Positions 24,207-31,297 of a stretch of DNA of 40,468 nucleotides are shown one piece after another (the stretch's first letter is position 1; each line of letters opens with the position of its first letter). The notes beneath the pieces are model-generated. The model was not told where the DNA came from, ran no database searches, and was given only the letters and a program-made list of their open reading frames with translations. The stretch comes from an uncultured Pygmaiobacter sp. GTDB taxonomy: Bacteria; Bacillota; Clostridia; Oscillospirales; Ruminococcaceae. The position numbers were made by a program, and so were the translations under genes. The DNA lies in the NCBI GenBank assembly GCA_944386485.1, contig CALXBG010000003.1, forward strand, positions 1 to 40,468, given 5' to 3'.

Positions 24207-25217
24207 ATGACCAACCTCACAAAGGCGATGCTGCATCTGCTCGACGGCGGCACCGGCACCGCTGTTTTTTCCGAACTTTCGCTGGACCTCGCGGACGACG
24301 TGGTCTATGGCTATGTCAGCCGCCAGCTGGAGCGGGCCGCCGGAGACAGCGGGCTGCATGAGGGTGAACTGATTGGGGTGGAAAACGAATTTCGCCGCAA
24401 GCTGGGGCAGTATGACCGGGAACTGCTCGGATTTGAGGCTTTTTCGGCCTGGGTGGCCGGCGAGGTTTGGCGGGTGATCTCGACAAGCGCAAAGGCGGAG
24501 TGCTGCGCGCTGTTGACGGCGGAGTATTATGAGGGGGAGACCAAGAACTTTGCGATCCTTAAGCTGGCGGGGCGGCAGGGCTTTTTGCCCGATGTCGGCG
24601 CCGACGCCGAGGGGCGGGTGTTCTGCAATATCACAGCCCGCAGCGATCTTCTGCCCGGCACGGGACAGAAGGCGGAGGAGGTGGCTCTGCTCTCGCCGGC
24701 GAGCGGCAGGGTGCGGTTTTATGAGAAGGCGCGCACCGTTGACGGAACTGACTGCCCCCTTTTCAGCAAGGGGGTGCTGCGCTGCACCCAGAGCGCCTCG
24801 GCGGGGGAGACGGTCAAGCTGATGCGGGAGATCGCGCAGACGGTGGCTGAGACCTACGGCGAGGACAAAACCGCCGTGGTCGCGCGGGTGCGGGCCGGCA
24901 TCGCCGAGAAGCTGGATGCGAACGATCAGCTCGCTCCCTTTGACCTCGGTGAGGAGGTCTTTGCCGAGAGCGAGGAGATGCAGCAGGAGTTCCGCCGTCA
25001 GGTCAGCGCGGCGGGGGTGCCCGAGCGGGTCTCGGTGCCCAAAAAACTTGCGGTGCGGGAGGCGCGCAGCCAGAAGATCCGCACCGATACCGGCATCGAG
25101 ATCACCTTTCCGCTCGACTATGCCGAGAATACCGACTATCTTGAGTTTTTGCGGGAGGAAGACGGCACCATCGCGATCCAGATCAAGCGGGTGGGCAGCA
25201 TCGAGAACCGAGGATAA
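24207..25217 (+). CDS. Nucleoid-associated protein (YejK/NdpA-like, 37-kDa family)
   Basis: 336 residues, similar in layout to the NdpA/YejK family of nucleoid-associated proteins, and most like the clostridial branch whose C-terminus reads YAENTDYLEFLREEDGTIAIQIK. Other visible parts: N-terminal KAMLHLLDGG, an acidic middle, and FPLDYAENTDYLEF near the end. There is no transmembrane or catalytic motif. It presumably binds DNA; its cellular role is poorly known in Gram-positives. ATG 24207 follows AAAGGAGAG. It has its own promoter and a symmetrical terminator, so it is monocistronic. Confidence 0.8.
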   Translation: MTNLTKAMLHLLDGGTGTAVFSELSLDLADDVVYGYVSRQLERAAGDSGLHEGELIGVENEFRRKLGQYDRELLGFEAFSAWVAGEVWRVISTSAKAECCALLTAEYYEGETKNFAILKLAGRQGFLPDVGADAEGRVFCNITARSDLLPGTGQKAEEVALLSPASGRVRFYEKARTVDGTDCPLFSKGVLRCTQSASAGETVKLMREIAQTVAETYGEDKTAVVARVRAGIAEKLDANDQLAPFDLGEEVFAESEEMQQEFRRQVSAAGVPERVSVPKKLAVREARSQKIRTDTGIEITFPLDYAENTDYLEFLREEDGTIAIQIKRVGSIENRG

Positions 25218-25220
25218 ATC

Positions 25221-25259
25221 AAAAGGCCCCGTTTGGCATGCCAAAACGGGGCCTTTTTT
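25221..25259. terminator. Bidirectional terminator between convergent genes
   Basis: Long stem AAAAGGCCCCGTTT / AAAACGGGGCCTTTT with the palindromic GGCATGCC in the middle, A-run left and T-run right; serves the nucleoid protein gene and the minus-strand membrane protein gene. Confidence 0.95.
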
Positions 25260-25266
25260 GTGTTGT

Positions 25267-26133
25267 TCAGCAGAGTGAGACCATCAGCCGGAAGAGCAGG
25301 TCGAGGGAGAAAAATCCGGCAATCCAGCTGGCGAGATTCGCGAGGATGCCATAGGCGGTTCGCCGCCGCGGGCTCTGACCGGTGAGAAATCTGCGGTAGA
25401 CGACCGTCTCGACGACGAGGATCACCAGCTCGGCAGGCACCCGGATCAGATGGGCGCTGATCGTTCCGCTTGTGAGCATTGTAAGATGCACGGTCAGGGT
25501 CAGGCCGATCTGGGTGACGAGGTTTGCCAGCAGGAAAACTTTCCAGTTCGCCCGCAGCGAAAAACCGAAGAGCAGCAGCAAAATTCCCTCAAGCAGCAGG
25601 GTGGGCAGCAGGGTCGCGAGGAAGGAGACGCCCAGCGCCAGCGCCGGTGCGGGCTGGTGCAGGCTGCCGCCGGCACAGTCCAGCGTGACGCTGCTTTGCA
25701 GAACCCGCCGGGTGATCGGTTCGGTGAGGATTGTTTTGCCGCTCTCGGTCACCAGCAGAATCCGGCAGGTCTCCGGCAGGCCGACATAGCCGAAGGTGTG
25801 TACCCGCTGCGCGCCCTGTGTGTGGCCGACAATGTCTCCCCACATCGGCAATGGGGTGCCGCCGACCGTAGCGGGCACCCAGCCGTCGGGCACCGCACGC
25901 TTGAACGCCTCGAGCAGCGCAGGATCCAGCGCCGCGCGCTCCTCCTCGCTCAGGTTGTCCGAGGAGAAGCTCTCGTCGGTCTGCCAGAGCAGGTCGAGGT
26001 AATAGGGTTCATCGGGCGGATTGTCCAGATAGACCTTTAGCTGATCCTTTGGGCCGATGTCCGCATAAACCACGCTCAGCGCGCAGAGCAGCATCGAGAC
26101 CAGCAGAAGCGAGAGCAGATTGCGTTTTCGCAT
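25267..26133 (-). CDS. Membrane protein with extracytoplasmic N-domain, unknown function
   Basis: 288 residues, function not recognised. A signal-like hydrophobic segment (about 3-25) is followed by ADIGPKDQLKVYLDNPPDEPYYLDLLW, a start that recurs, as far as I recall, in uncharacterised Oscillospiraceae and Lachnospiraceae membrane proteins. Residues to about 155 look extracytoplasmic with mixed charge, then come four hydrophobic segments (about 165-285) separated by short Arg-rich loops (YRRFLTGQSPRRR). ATG 26133 follows AAAGGAGGTG; upstream in-frame codons lack a site. It follows the TatD gene by about 30 nt on the same strand, so the two may be cotranscribed, and ends at the shared terminator. 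Confidence 0.75.
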   Translation of the reverse strand: MRKRNLLSLLLVSMLLCALSVVYADIGPKDQLKVYLDNPPDEPYYLDLLWQTDESFSSDNLSEEERAALDPALLEAFKRAVPDGWVPATVGGTPLPMWGDIVGHTQGAQRVHTFGYVGLPETCRILLVTESGKTILTEPITRRVLQSSVTLDCAGGSLHQPAPALALGVSFLATLLPTLLLEGILLLLFGFSLRANWKVFLLANLVTQIGLTLTVHLTMLTSGTISAHLIRVPAELVILVVETVVYRRFLTGQSPRRRTAYGILANLASWIAGFFSLDLLFRLMVSLC

Positions 26134-26166
26134 TAGCGCACCTCCTTTGAGGAGCAAAAAAACGAA

Positions 26167-26943
26167 TCAGAACTGAATCGAGAGGAACCGCTCGGCATTC
26201 TGTTTTGCAACCTCGGCGACCTCCTGCGGGGTGATGTCTCCCCGCGCAAGGGCGATGGTCCTCACCACGTCCTCCAGCATATCCGAGGTTGCGGGCTTTC
26301 CTTCAAACCGCAGCGTGGGCAGGAAGGGACAGTCGGTCTCGAGCAGCAGCAGCTCAATCGGCATCTCCTTGACCAGCGCGATCAGCTCGCCCGCGTCGGG
26401 ATAGGTAATGGCCGGCCCGATGCCGAGATGTACCCCCATCTCGACAAACTTTCTGCCATAGGCAAGGCCGCTGAAAAACCGGTGGATCATCGCCGGCACC
26501 GGGCAGTTTTGCAGCGCCGCCAGCACGTCCTCGTCCGCCAGACAGTCGTGGATGATGACCGGCAGGCCCAGTTCCCGCGCCAACTCCAGCTGGGGATGAA
26601 AAACCGCCTTCTGCTTTTCAGCGTCGGTCTCGGGCAGGCGATAGTCCAGCCCGATCTCTCCGATTGCGACCACCCGCGGCTGCTGCGCCAGTTTGCGGAT
26701 TGCGTCGAGCCAGCCGCCGGGCACCGTGTAAGCCGAGAGGGGAAACACGCCGACTGACGCCCAGATAAAGTCGTATTTGGAAGCCAGCTCCACCGAGCGC
26801 CGGGAGGAGGGAATATCCGAGCCGGAATTGACAATCCCGCACACCCCGGCGGCATGCTGCTCCAGCAGGATCTGCTTGCGGCGGCTGCCGTAAACCGATT
26901 CATCATAGTGGGTGTGCAGGTCGGTCAGATGGGTGATTGCCAT
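26167..26943 (-). CDS. TatD-family metal-dependent hydrolase
   Basis: 258 residues, TIM-barrel metal-dependent nuclease/hydrolase of the TatD group (3'-5' exonuclease or D-aminoacyl-tRNA deacylase activity is known for members). Visible metal ligands: DLHTH (H10, H12), GEIGLDY (Glu), IIHDCLADED (His), MIHRFFSG (His) and ETDCPFLP (Asp). The HTH near the N-terminus and TDCP are the best family marks. ATG 26943 follows AAAAAAAGGAG by 10 nt. First gene of a short minus-strand unit with the membrane protein downstream. It differs slightly from canonical TatD (HDCLADED in place of HxR). Confidence 0.9.
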   Translation of the reverse strand: MAITHLTDLHTHYDESVYGSRRKQILLEQHAAGVCGIVNSGSDIPSSRRSVELASKYDFIWASVGVFPLSAYTVPGGWLDAIRKLAQQPRVVAIGEIGLDYRLPETDAEKQKAVFHPQLELARELGLPVIIHDCLADEDVLAALQNCPVPAMIHRFFSGLAYGRKFVEMGVHLGIGPAITYPDAGELIALVKEMPIELLLLETDCPFLPTLRFEGKPATSDMLEDVVRTIALARGDITPQEVAEVAKQNAERFLSIQF

Positions 26944-27013
26944 CGGAATACATCTCCTTTTTTTGCAGGATATTTCTTCAAAAAAGAAACGCCCCGCGAT
27001 CCTCTTTTTTTAT

Positions 27014-27042
27014 AGTATACCAGCTGCGGCAAACCGGCGCAA
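27014..27042 (-). promoter_or_regulatory. Probable promoter of the tatD unit
   Basis: On the minus strand TTGCGC (27042-27037), 17-bp spacer, TATACT (27019-27014), about 70 nt before the tatD start. The -35 box is weak. Confidence 0.5.
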
Positions 27043-27049
27043 CAAAACG

Positions 27050-27078
27050 AAAAAAGGGCCGGGTCGCAAGGCCCGGCC
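27050..27078 (-). terminator. Terminator of the P-loop ATPase gene
   Basis: On the minus strand GGCCGGG, 8-nt loop, CCCGGCC, then C and a run of T. Confidence 0.9.
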
Positions 27079-27091
27079 GTATCAAGTCGAT

Positions 27092-28168
27092 TCAGCAGTA
27101 TTTTTGAATGAGCTGTGCGGTGATCTTATCGATCTTTTCAAAATCCGCTGCGGTTTTATAGTAGGTCTCCAGCAGGTCATGATTCTGCTTTGCCTCTGCT
27201 TGAAGCGCAGTTGCCTGTGCAAAAAGTGTGCGGGTGGCTTTCTGGTTGAAGCGCAGCCGCGCGCGGTGGGCGCGCAGCGCCTCGGCGGTGCAAAAACGGG
27301 TGCAATGGATCCGCCGCGCACCGGCAAAATCGAGCGGATGGAACCGGTTGCTGGTCACAAAGGCGACCCGTGCGCCGGGCAGCAGCAGATGGTCGATCTT
27401 GTCATAGGGTGCCATCGGACAGTAGCAGGTGATGATCGAATGGCCGCGCTCAAGCGCGGCGTCGCGCAGCGTTTTCATCATCGCACGGCTGACTGCGCCC
27501 CACTCGTCATCGAGTACCACAATAGTATCCGCCGCCTTTTCGACGGTCGCGGCATAGCACAGCGGGCCGCGCAGCGTGTTGGCCGAGAGCACCCGCAGCT
27601 CCTCTTCGCCGGGACCCTGCATGGGGGGCAGATATTTCGCTGCGAGATGATCCGCAAAGGTGCGGGCCGCCGTGAGATCGGCACAGGAGAGAGCGATCCG
27701 CAGGCTGTCGTCGATCAGGCTGCCCGCGGCGGTGATATACCGCGCCGCCCGGGCCTGCAATCTTCCGCAGCGGTCAAACAGTTGCGCGATCTCTGTCTGA
27801 TGGTCGAACAGATAATCCCCATTCAGGCAATCATAGAGGGAAACCACCGTTTCCACCGCGCCGGGATAACCCGGCTCAAGGGTGTGCGGAGCGGTTGCAT
27901 CCAGAATACTGAACCGGCGGTTTGCACAGACGACGCCGTCCAGCGAGTCGGGGTCGGAGGAACAATGGATCAGTTCTACCGCCTCACCCTGTGCGGTCAG
28001 ATGATCGGCAATTTTGGCCATCATCGTCGATTTTCCACATCCGGGACCAGCTTTGATCAGCAGACTGTGCCAGCCGCCCCGTCGGCCCAGCATACTGTCA
28101 AAGTAACCTGCAAAGCCACAGGGCGCGAGCGCGCCCAACAGAAAATCCAATCTCTGTCTCTCATCCAA
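27092..28168 (-). CDS. P-loop ATPase, PRK06851-like, unknown role
   Basis: About 358 residues, cytosolic. One Walker A, GPGCGKST (41-48), is preceded by a glycine-rich FAGYFDSMLGRRGGWHSLLIKA stretch; ILDATAPHTLEPGYPGAVE is the clearest mark of the PRK06851 group of Firmicute ATPases, where a second P-loop-like part usually follows. In the second half I see no intact second Walker A, although VVLDDEW could serve as an acidic Walker-B-like strand. Function is not known. The start is uncertain: GTG 28177 is too close to AAGGAGG, so TTG 28168 at 10 nt is preferred. It ends at a terminator; the upstream DUF4250 gene is separated by another terminator. Confidence 0.8.
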   Translation of the reverse strand: MDERQRLDFLLGALAPCGFAGYFDSMLGRRGGWHSLLIKAGPGCGKSTMMAKIADHLTAQGEAVELIHCSSDPDSLDGVVCANRRFSILDATAPHTLEPGYPGAVETVVSLYDCLNGDYLFDHQTEIAQLFDRCGRLQARAARYITAAGSLIDDSLRIALSCADLTAARTFADHLAAKYLPPMQGPGEEELRVLSANTLRGPLCYAATVEKAADTIVVLDDEWGAVSRAMMKTLRDAALERGHSIITCYCPMAPYDKIDHLLLPGARVAFVTSNRFHPLDFAGARRIHCTRFCTAEALRAHRARLRFNQKATRTLFAQATALQAEAKQNHDLLETYYKTAADFEKIDKITAQLIQKYC

Positions 28169-28297
28169 CTTGATCACTCCTCCTTCAAAACGGGAGCGGC
28201 CCGCGGGGAAAGTTTCTCCGACAGCCTGAATTACCCGGTTAAGCCATGATATTCCGGCTGCAAAGAGGGCGTTCCTTTTAGAAAGAGGCCCTTTTGA

Positions 28298-28328
28298 TAA
28301 AAAACGCGGGCTCCTTTGGGAGCCCGCG
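28298..28328 (-). terminator. Terminator of the DUF4250 gene
   Basis: On the minus strand CGCGGGCTCC, 4-nt loop, GGAGCCCGCG, then six T. Confidence 0.93.
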
Positions 28329-28339
28329 CCAGCGAAAAA

Positions 28340-28516
28340 TCAGATAAACCGGTTCTGCTCTGGATCGTAGACAAACCCGGCGTCAGCCAGCTGGGAGACC
28401 AGCGCCCCCTTGTCGATCGAGAGGGTGGCGCAAAGATCGTCCAGATCTTCACAGAAATCCCGCAGCTGGGTATTGACATAGCTCAAAAGCAGGAACGGAT
28501 CGCGCGGTAGTGCCAT
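28340..28516 (-). CDS. DUF4250 domain protein
   Basis: 58-residue cytosolic protein that matches DUF4250: LPRDPFLLLSYVNTQLRDF, then SLDDLCATL-like helix, SIDKGALVSQLADAGFVYDPEQNRF. The family is common in Clostridia and has no assigned role. The second half resembles a small helix-turn-helix-like module, which is only an impression. The start is ATG 28516, 7 nt after CGAGG; ATG 28537 would add seven residues. It is monocistronic between its own promoter (28560-28587) and terminator, divergent to the metal-efflux operon. Confidence 0.9.
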   Translation of the reverse strand: MALPRDPFLLLSYVNTQLRDFCEDLDDLCATLSIDKGALVSQLADAGFVYDPEQNRFI

Positions 28517-28559
28517 GAAAAAGCCTCGTTTCTTCATAAGATCAATCTTGTAGAAAATA

Positions 28560-28587
28560 AGAATACCACAGAATTCAAAAAATGCAA
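28560..28587 (-). promoter_or_regulatory. Promoter of the DUF4250 gene
   Basis: On the minus strand TTGCAT (28587-28582), 16-bp spacer, TATTCT (28565-28560), about 44 nt before the start. Confidence 0.65.
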
Positions 28588-28607
28588 CCTGAATTGTAAA
28601 ATTGGCC

Positions 28608-28635
28608 TTGACAATCCGGTACAGAATAGTATAAT
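28608..28635 (+). promoter_or_regulatory. Promoter of the metal-efflux operon
   Basis: Perfect TTGACA (28608-28613), 16-bp spacer, perfect TATAAT (28630-28635). Strong, and so likely kept off by the repressor it precedes. Confidence 0.92.
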
Positions 28636-28641
28636 GAACAC

Positions 28642-28667
28642 ATGAACAGTTGTTCATATATATGAAC
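28642..28667 (+). promoter_or_regulatory. ArsR/SmtB-type operator, two overlapping palindromes
   Basis: Palindrome 1, ATGAACA-GT-TGTTCAT (28642-28657), and a perfect 16-bp palindrome 2, GTTCATATATATGAAC (28652-28667), share the central TGTTCAT half-site. The TGAACA..TGTTCA pattern matches the 12-2-12 operators known for SmtB/ZiaR-type repressors. It lies just after the -10 box. Confidence 0.88.
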
Positions 28668-28681
28668 GAGGAGGCGAACAG

Positions 28682-29050
28682 ATGATCGACAAAAACGGGA
28701 TCGAGCGGTGCGATTTTGTCCATGCACACCCCGAGCTGGTAGAGGCGACCCGACAGGCAATGCCGGATGAGGAACTGTTGTACGATCTGGCAGAGCTGTA
28801 CAAGATCTTTGGAGATTCCACCCGGATCAAAATCCTCTATGTGTTGTTCGAGGCCGAGATGTGCGTGTGCGACATCGCCCAGCTGCTCGGGATGACCCAA
28901 TCGGCGATCTCCCATCAGCTGCGGGTGCTCAAGGGCGCGAAGCTGGTCAAAAACCGCAGAGACGGCAAAACGGTCTTCTACGCGTTGGCGGACGATCATG
29001 TGCGGGCAATCCTCGGGCAGGGTATGGACCATATTACAGAAGAAGAATAA
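28682..29050 (+). CDS. ArsR/SmtB-family metal-sensing repressor
   Basis: 122-residue winged-helix repressor that would release DNA on binding a soft or borderline metal (Cd, Zn, Pb). Two metal-site sets are visible: the alpha3N type, CVCD (C61, C63) with Cys10 near the N-terminus, and a complete alpha5 type, D104-x-H106-x10-H117-x2-E120. The recognition helix is MTQSAISHQLRVLKGAKLV. This dual set is like CadC/SmtB-group sensors. It starts 7 nt after GAGGAGG and just below its own operator, and precedes a metallochaperone and efflux ATPase 14 nt and 41 nt apart, so it autoregulates the operon. Confidence 0.95.
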   Translation: MIDKNGIERCDFVHAHPELVEATRQAMPDEELLYDLAELYKIFGDSTRIKILYVLFEAEMCVCDIAQLLGMTQSAISHQLRVLKGAKLVKNRRDGKTVFYALADDHVRAILGQGMDHITEEE

Positions 29051-29064
29051 GGGAGTGCTTTGAG

Positions 29065-29283
29065 ATGAAAAAGGTATTCAAGATGCAGGATCTTGACTGT
29101 GCAAACTGCGCGGCGAAGATGGAAAACGCGATCAAGAAGATCGACGGGGTGATCGATGCGAACGTCAGCTTTATGACTCAGAAACTCACCCTTGAGGCGG
29201 ATGACGACCGGTTTGACGAGATCGCAAAGGAAGCGGCGAAGGTCTGCCGGAAGGTCGACGCGGACTGCACCGTTCTGCTCTGA
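29065..29283 (+). CDS. Stand-alone heavy-metal-associated (HMA) domain protein
   Basis: 72-residue cytosolic metal-binding protein with a ferredoxin-like HMA fold. Metal ligands are in DLDCANCAAKME (C12, C15), and the protein ends with another Cys pair region (VCRKVDADCTVLL). Such domains bind Cu(I), Zn(II) or Cd(II) and pass metal to P1B ATPases; here it sits between the sensor and the ATPase. The ATPase lacks its own HMA domain, so this protein likely fills that role in trans. ATG 29065 follows GGGAG. Confidence 0.92.
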   Translation: MKKVFKMQDLDCANCAAKMENAIKKIDGVIDANVSFMTQKLTLEADDDRFDEIAKEAAKVCRKVDADCTVLL

Positions 29284-29324
29284 GCTCATGTTTGCCCCTG
29301 CGGCGTTTGTAAGGAGGAGATCGG

Positions 29325-31208
29325 ATGACCCGAAAACAGAAAAAGATGTTGCTGCGGATTCTTATCAGCGGCGGGCTATTTGTCGCCGGTGAGGTTGCCG
29401 CCGCGCAGGTTTGGCTCGCACCGGCGCTTTTTTTGGCGGCTTACCTCATCATCGGCTGGGATGTGCTATATAAGGCCGCGCGGAACATTGTCGCGGGGCA
29501 GGTGTTCGATGAGAATTTTCTCATGTGCATCGCCACCATCGGCGCGTGGGGACTTGCGATCTACGACCGGGTGACCGGTGCGGCCTCAATGGTCGGGTAT
29601 GACGAAGCGGTCGCGGTCATGCTGTTTTATCAGGTGGGCGAGCTGTTTCAGAGCTGCGCGGTTGGCCGCTCGCGCGCGTCGATCGCGCAGTTGATGGACA
29701 TCCGCCCCGACTACGCCAATCTGCGCCGGGGCGAGGAGATCGTCCGGGTGGACCCGGATGAGGTCGAGATCGGCCAGATCATCGTGGTCAAGGCGGGAGA
29801 GAAGATTCCGCTGGACGGGGTGGTTGTCTCCGGCGAGACGACTGTGAATACCGCCGCGCTGACCGGCGAGCCCGCGCCGCGGGACCTGGTCTGTGGAGAC
29901 GAGGCGGTCAGCGGCTGTATCAATCTGACGGGTCTGGTCGAGATCCGGGTGACCAAACCGTTCGGGGAGAGCACCGTCGCGAAGATTCTGGATCTGGTGG
30001 AGAACGCCAGCAGCAAAAAGGCGCGGGCGGAGAACTTTATCACCCGTTTTGCCCGCTACTATACCCCCGCGGTGGTGCTCTCGGCGCTGGTGCTGGCGCT
30101 GGTGCCGCCGCTGGTGGTCGGCGGCTGGGGCGTCTGGTTCCACCGGGCGCTGATCTTCCTGGTGGTCTCCTGCCCCTGCGCGCTGGTGATCTCGGTTCCG
30201 CTGAGCTTCTTCGGCGGCATCGGAGGCGCCTCCAAGCGGGGAATCCTGGTCAAGGGAAGCAATTATCTAGAGGCGCTTGCCGATACAAAGACGGTTGTCT
30301 TCGACAAAACCGGCACCCTGACCCGGGGTGAATTTGAGGTTGTGGATCTCTGGCCCGCAAAGGGGGTAGAGCGCGAGCAGCTGCTGGAGACTGCTGCGCT
30401 GGCCGAGAGCTATTCCGACCACCCGATCGCCCTCTCGCTGCGCCGGGCATATTCAGTGGACGGGAAAGAGCGGGTTGGAGAGGTTCAGACCCGTGCCGGC
30501 AGCGGCGTCAGCGCGATGGTGGACGGAGCGCAGGTGCTCGTCGGCAATGCCGTCCTGATGGAGGAGAACGGCATCAAGGTTACGGTGCCGCCGCGCGCCG
30601 GAACGGTAGTATATGCTGCGCGGGAGGGCGTTTACCTCGGCGCGATTCTGATTGCGGACCGCGTCAAGGAGGATGCGGCGCAGGCGGTTGCCGCGCTGCA
30701 CCGGGCGGGCATCAACCGGATCGTGATGCTCACCGGTGACACCGAGGCCGCCGGCAAGGAGATCGCCGATCAGCTGGGGCTCGACGAGGTACATGCCCGG
30801 CTGCTGCCCGGCGACAAGGTCACGGCGGTGGAGCGGATGCTGGAAGAGCAGACCGGCCGCGGCAAGCTGGTCTTTGTCGGGGACGGCATCAACGATGCGC
30901 CGGTGCTCAGCCGGGCCGATATCGGGGTTGCGATGGGCGGCCTTGGCAGCGACGCCGCGATTGAGGCGGCGGATATTGTGCTGATGGACGACCGGCCCTC
31001 CGGCCTGGTGACCGCGATTCGGGTCGCACAAAAGACGCTGCGGATTGTGCGGCAGAATATCGTCTTTGCTCTCGCGGTCAAGCTGGGAGTACTGCTGCTC
31101 TCGGCGATCGGATACGCCGGGATGTGGCAGGCGGTCTTTGCCGACGTCGGGGTCGCGGTCATCGCGATTCTGAACGCTGCCCGTGCGCTGAATACCAAAA
31201 ATCTGTGA
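29325..31208 (+). CDS. P1B-type heavy-metal efflux ATPase (Zn/Cd/Pb, CadA/ZntA group)
   Basis: 627-residue membrane pump exporting divalent soft metals at the cost of ATP. Motifs: actuator TGE (T180-E182), transmembrane CPC (C283-C285) in SCPCALVISVPL, phosphorylated D327 in DKTGTLT, SDHPIA (HP motif), GDGIND near 519, and a C-terminal FADVGVAVIAILNA with the Asp found in Zn/Cd pumps. The CPC with that Asp points to Zn2+/Cd2+/Pb2+ over Cu+. The N-terminus has no HMA domain, only two predicted initial helices. ATG 29325 follows GGAGGAG. Last gene of the ArsR operon, ended by a strong terminator. Confidence 0.95.
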   Translation: MTRKQKKMLLRILISGGLFVAGEVAAAQVWLAPALFLAAYLIIGWDVLYKAARNIVAGQVFDENFLMCIATIGAWGLAIYDRVTGAASMVGYDEAVAVMLFYQVGELFQSCAVGRSRASIAQLMDIRPDYANLRRGEEIVRVDPDEVEIGQIIVVKAGEKIPLDGVVVSGETTVNTAALTGEPAPRDLVCGDEAVSGCINLTGLVEIRVTKPFGESTVAKILDLVENASSKKARAENFITRFARYYTPAVVLSALVLALVPPLVVGGWGVWFHRALIFLVVSCPCALVISVPLSFFGGIGGASKRGILVKGSNYLEALADTKTVVFDKTGTLTRGEFEVVDLWPAKGVEREQLLETAALAESYSDHPIALSLRRAYSVDGKERVGEVQTRAGSGVSAMVDGAQVLVGNAVLMEENGIKVTVPPRAGTVVYAAREGVYLGAILIADRVKEDAAQAVAALHRAGINRIVMLTGDTEAAGKEIADQLGLDEVHARLLPGDKVTAVERMLEEQTGRGKLVFVGDGINDAPVLSRADIGVAMGGLGSDAAIEAADIVLMDDRPSGLVTAIRVAQKTLRIVRQNIVFALAVKLGVLLLSAIGYAGMWQAVFADVGVAVIAILNAARALNTKNL

Positions 31209-31216
31209 TTGCGCTG

Positions 31217-31249
31217 AGACCGGCCGAAAAACAAGGCCGGTCTTTTTTT
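31217..31249 (+). terminator. Terminator of the metal-efflux operon
   Basis: Stem AGACCGGCC / GGCCGGTCT with a 9-nt loop and a run of T to 31249. Confidence 0.94.
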
Positions 31250-31297
31250 GCGCTGTGCTGCATAGAGTTCCAACTGGAACCAAAAAGGAGGAGCTTT

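Noticed and set aside
26912..28249. 445-codon plus-strand open frame opposite the P-loop ATPase
   Set aside because: Antisense to a gene with recognisable motifs and passing through a terminator hairpin.
28340..29032. DUF4250 frame extended to 230 codons on minus
   Set aside because: The extension runs antisense through the metal-operon promoter, operator and arsR; the real start is ATG 28,516.
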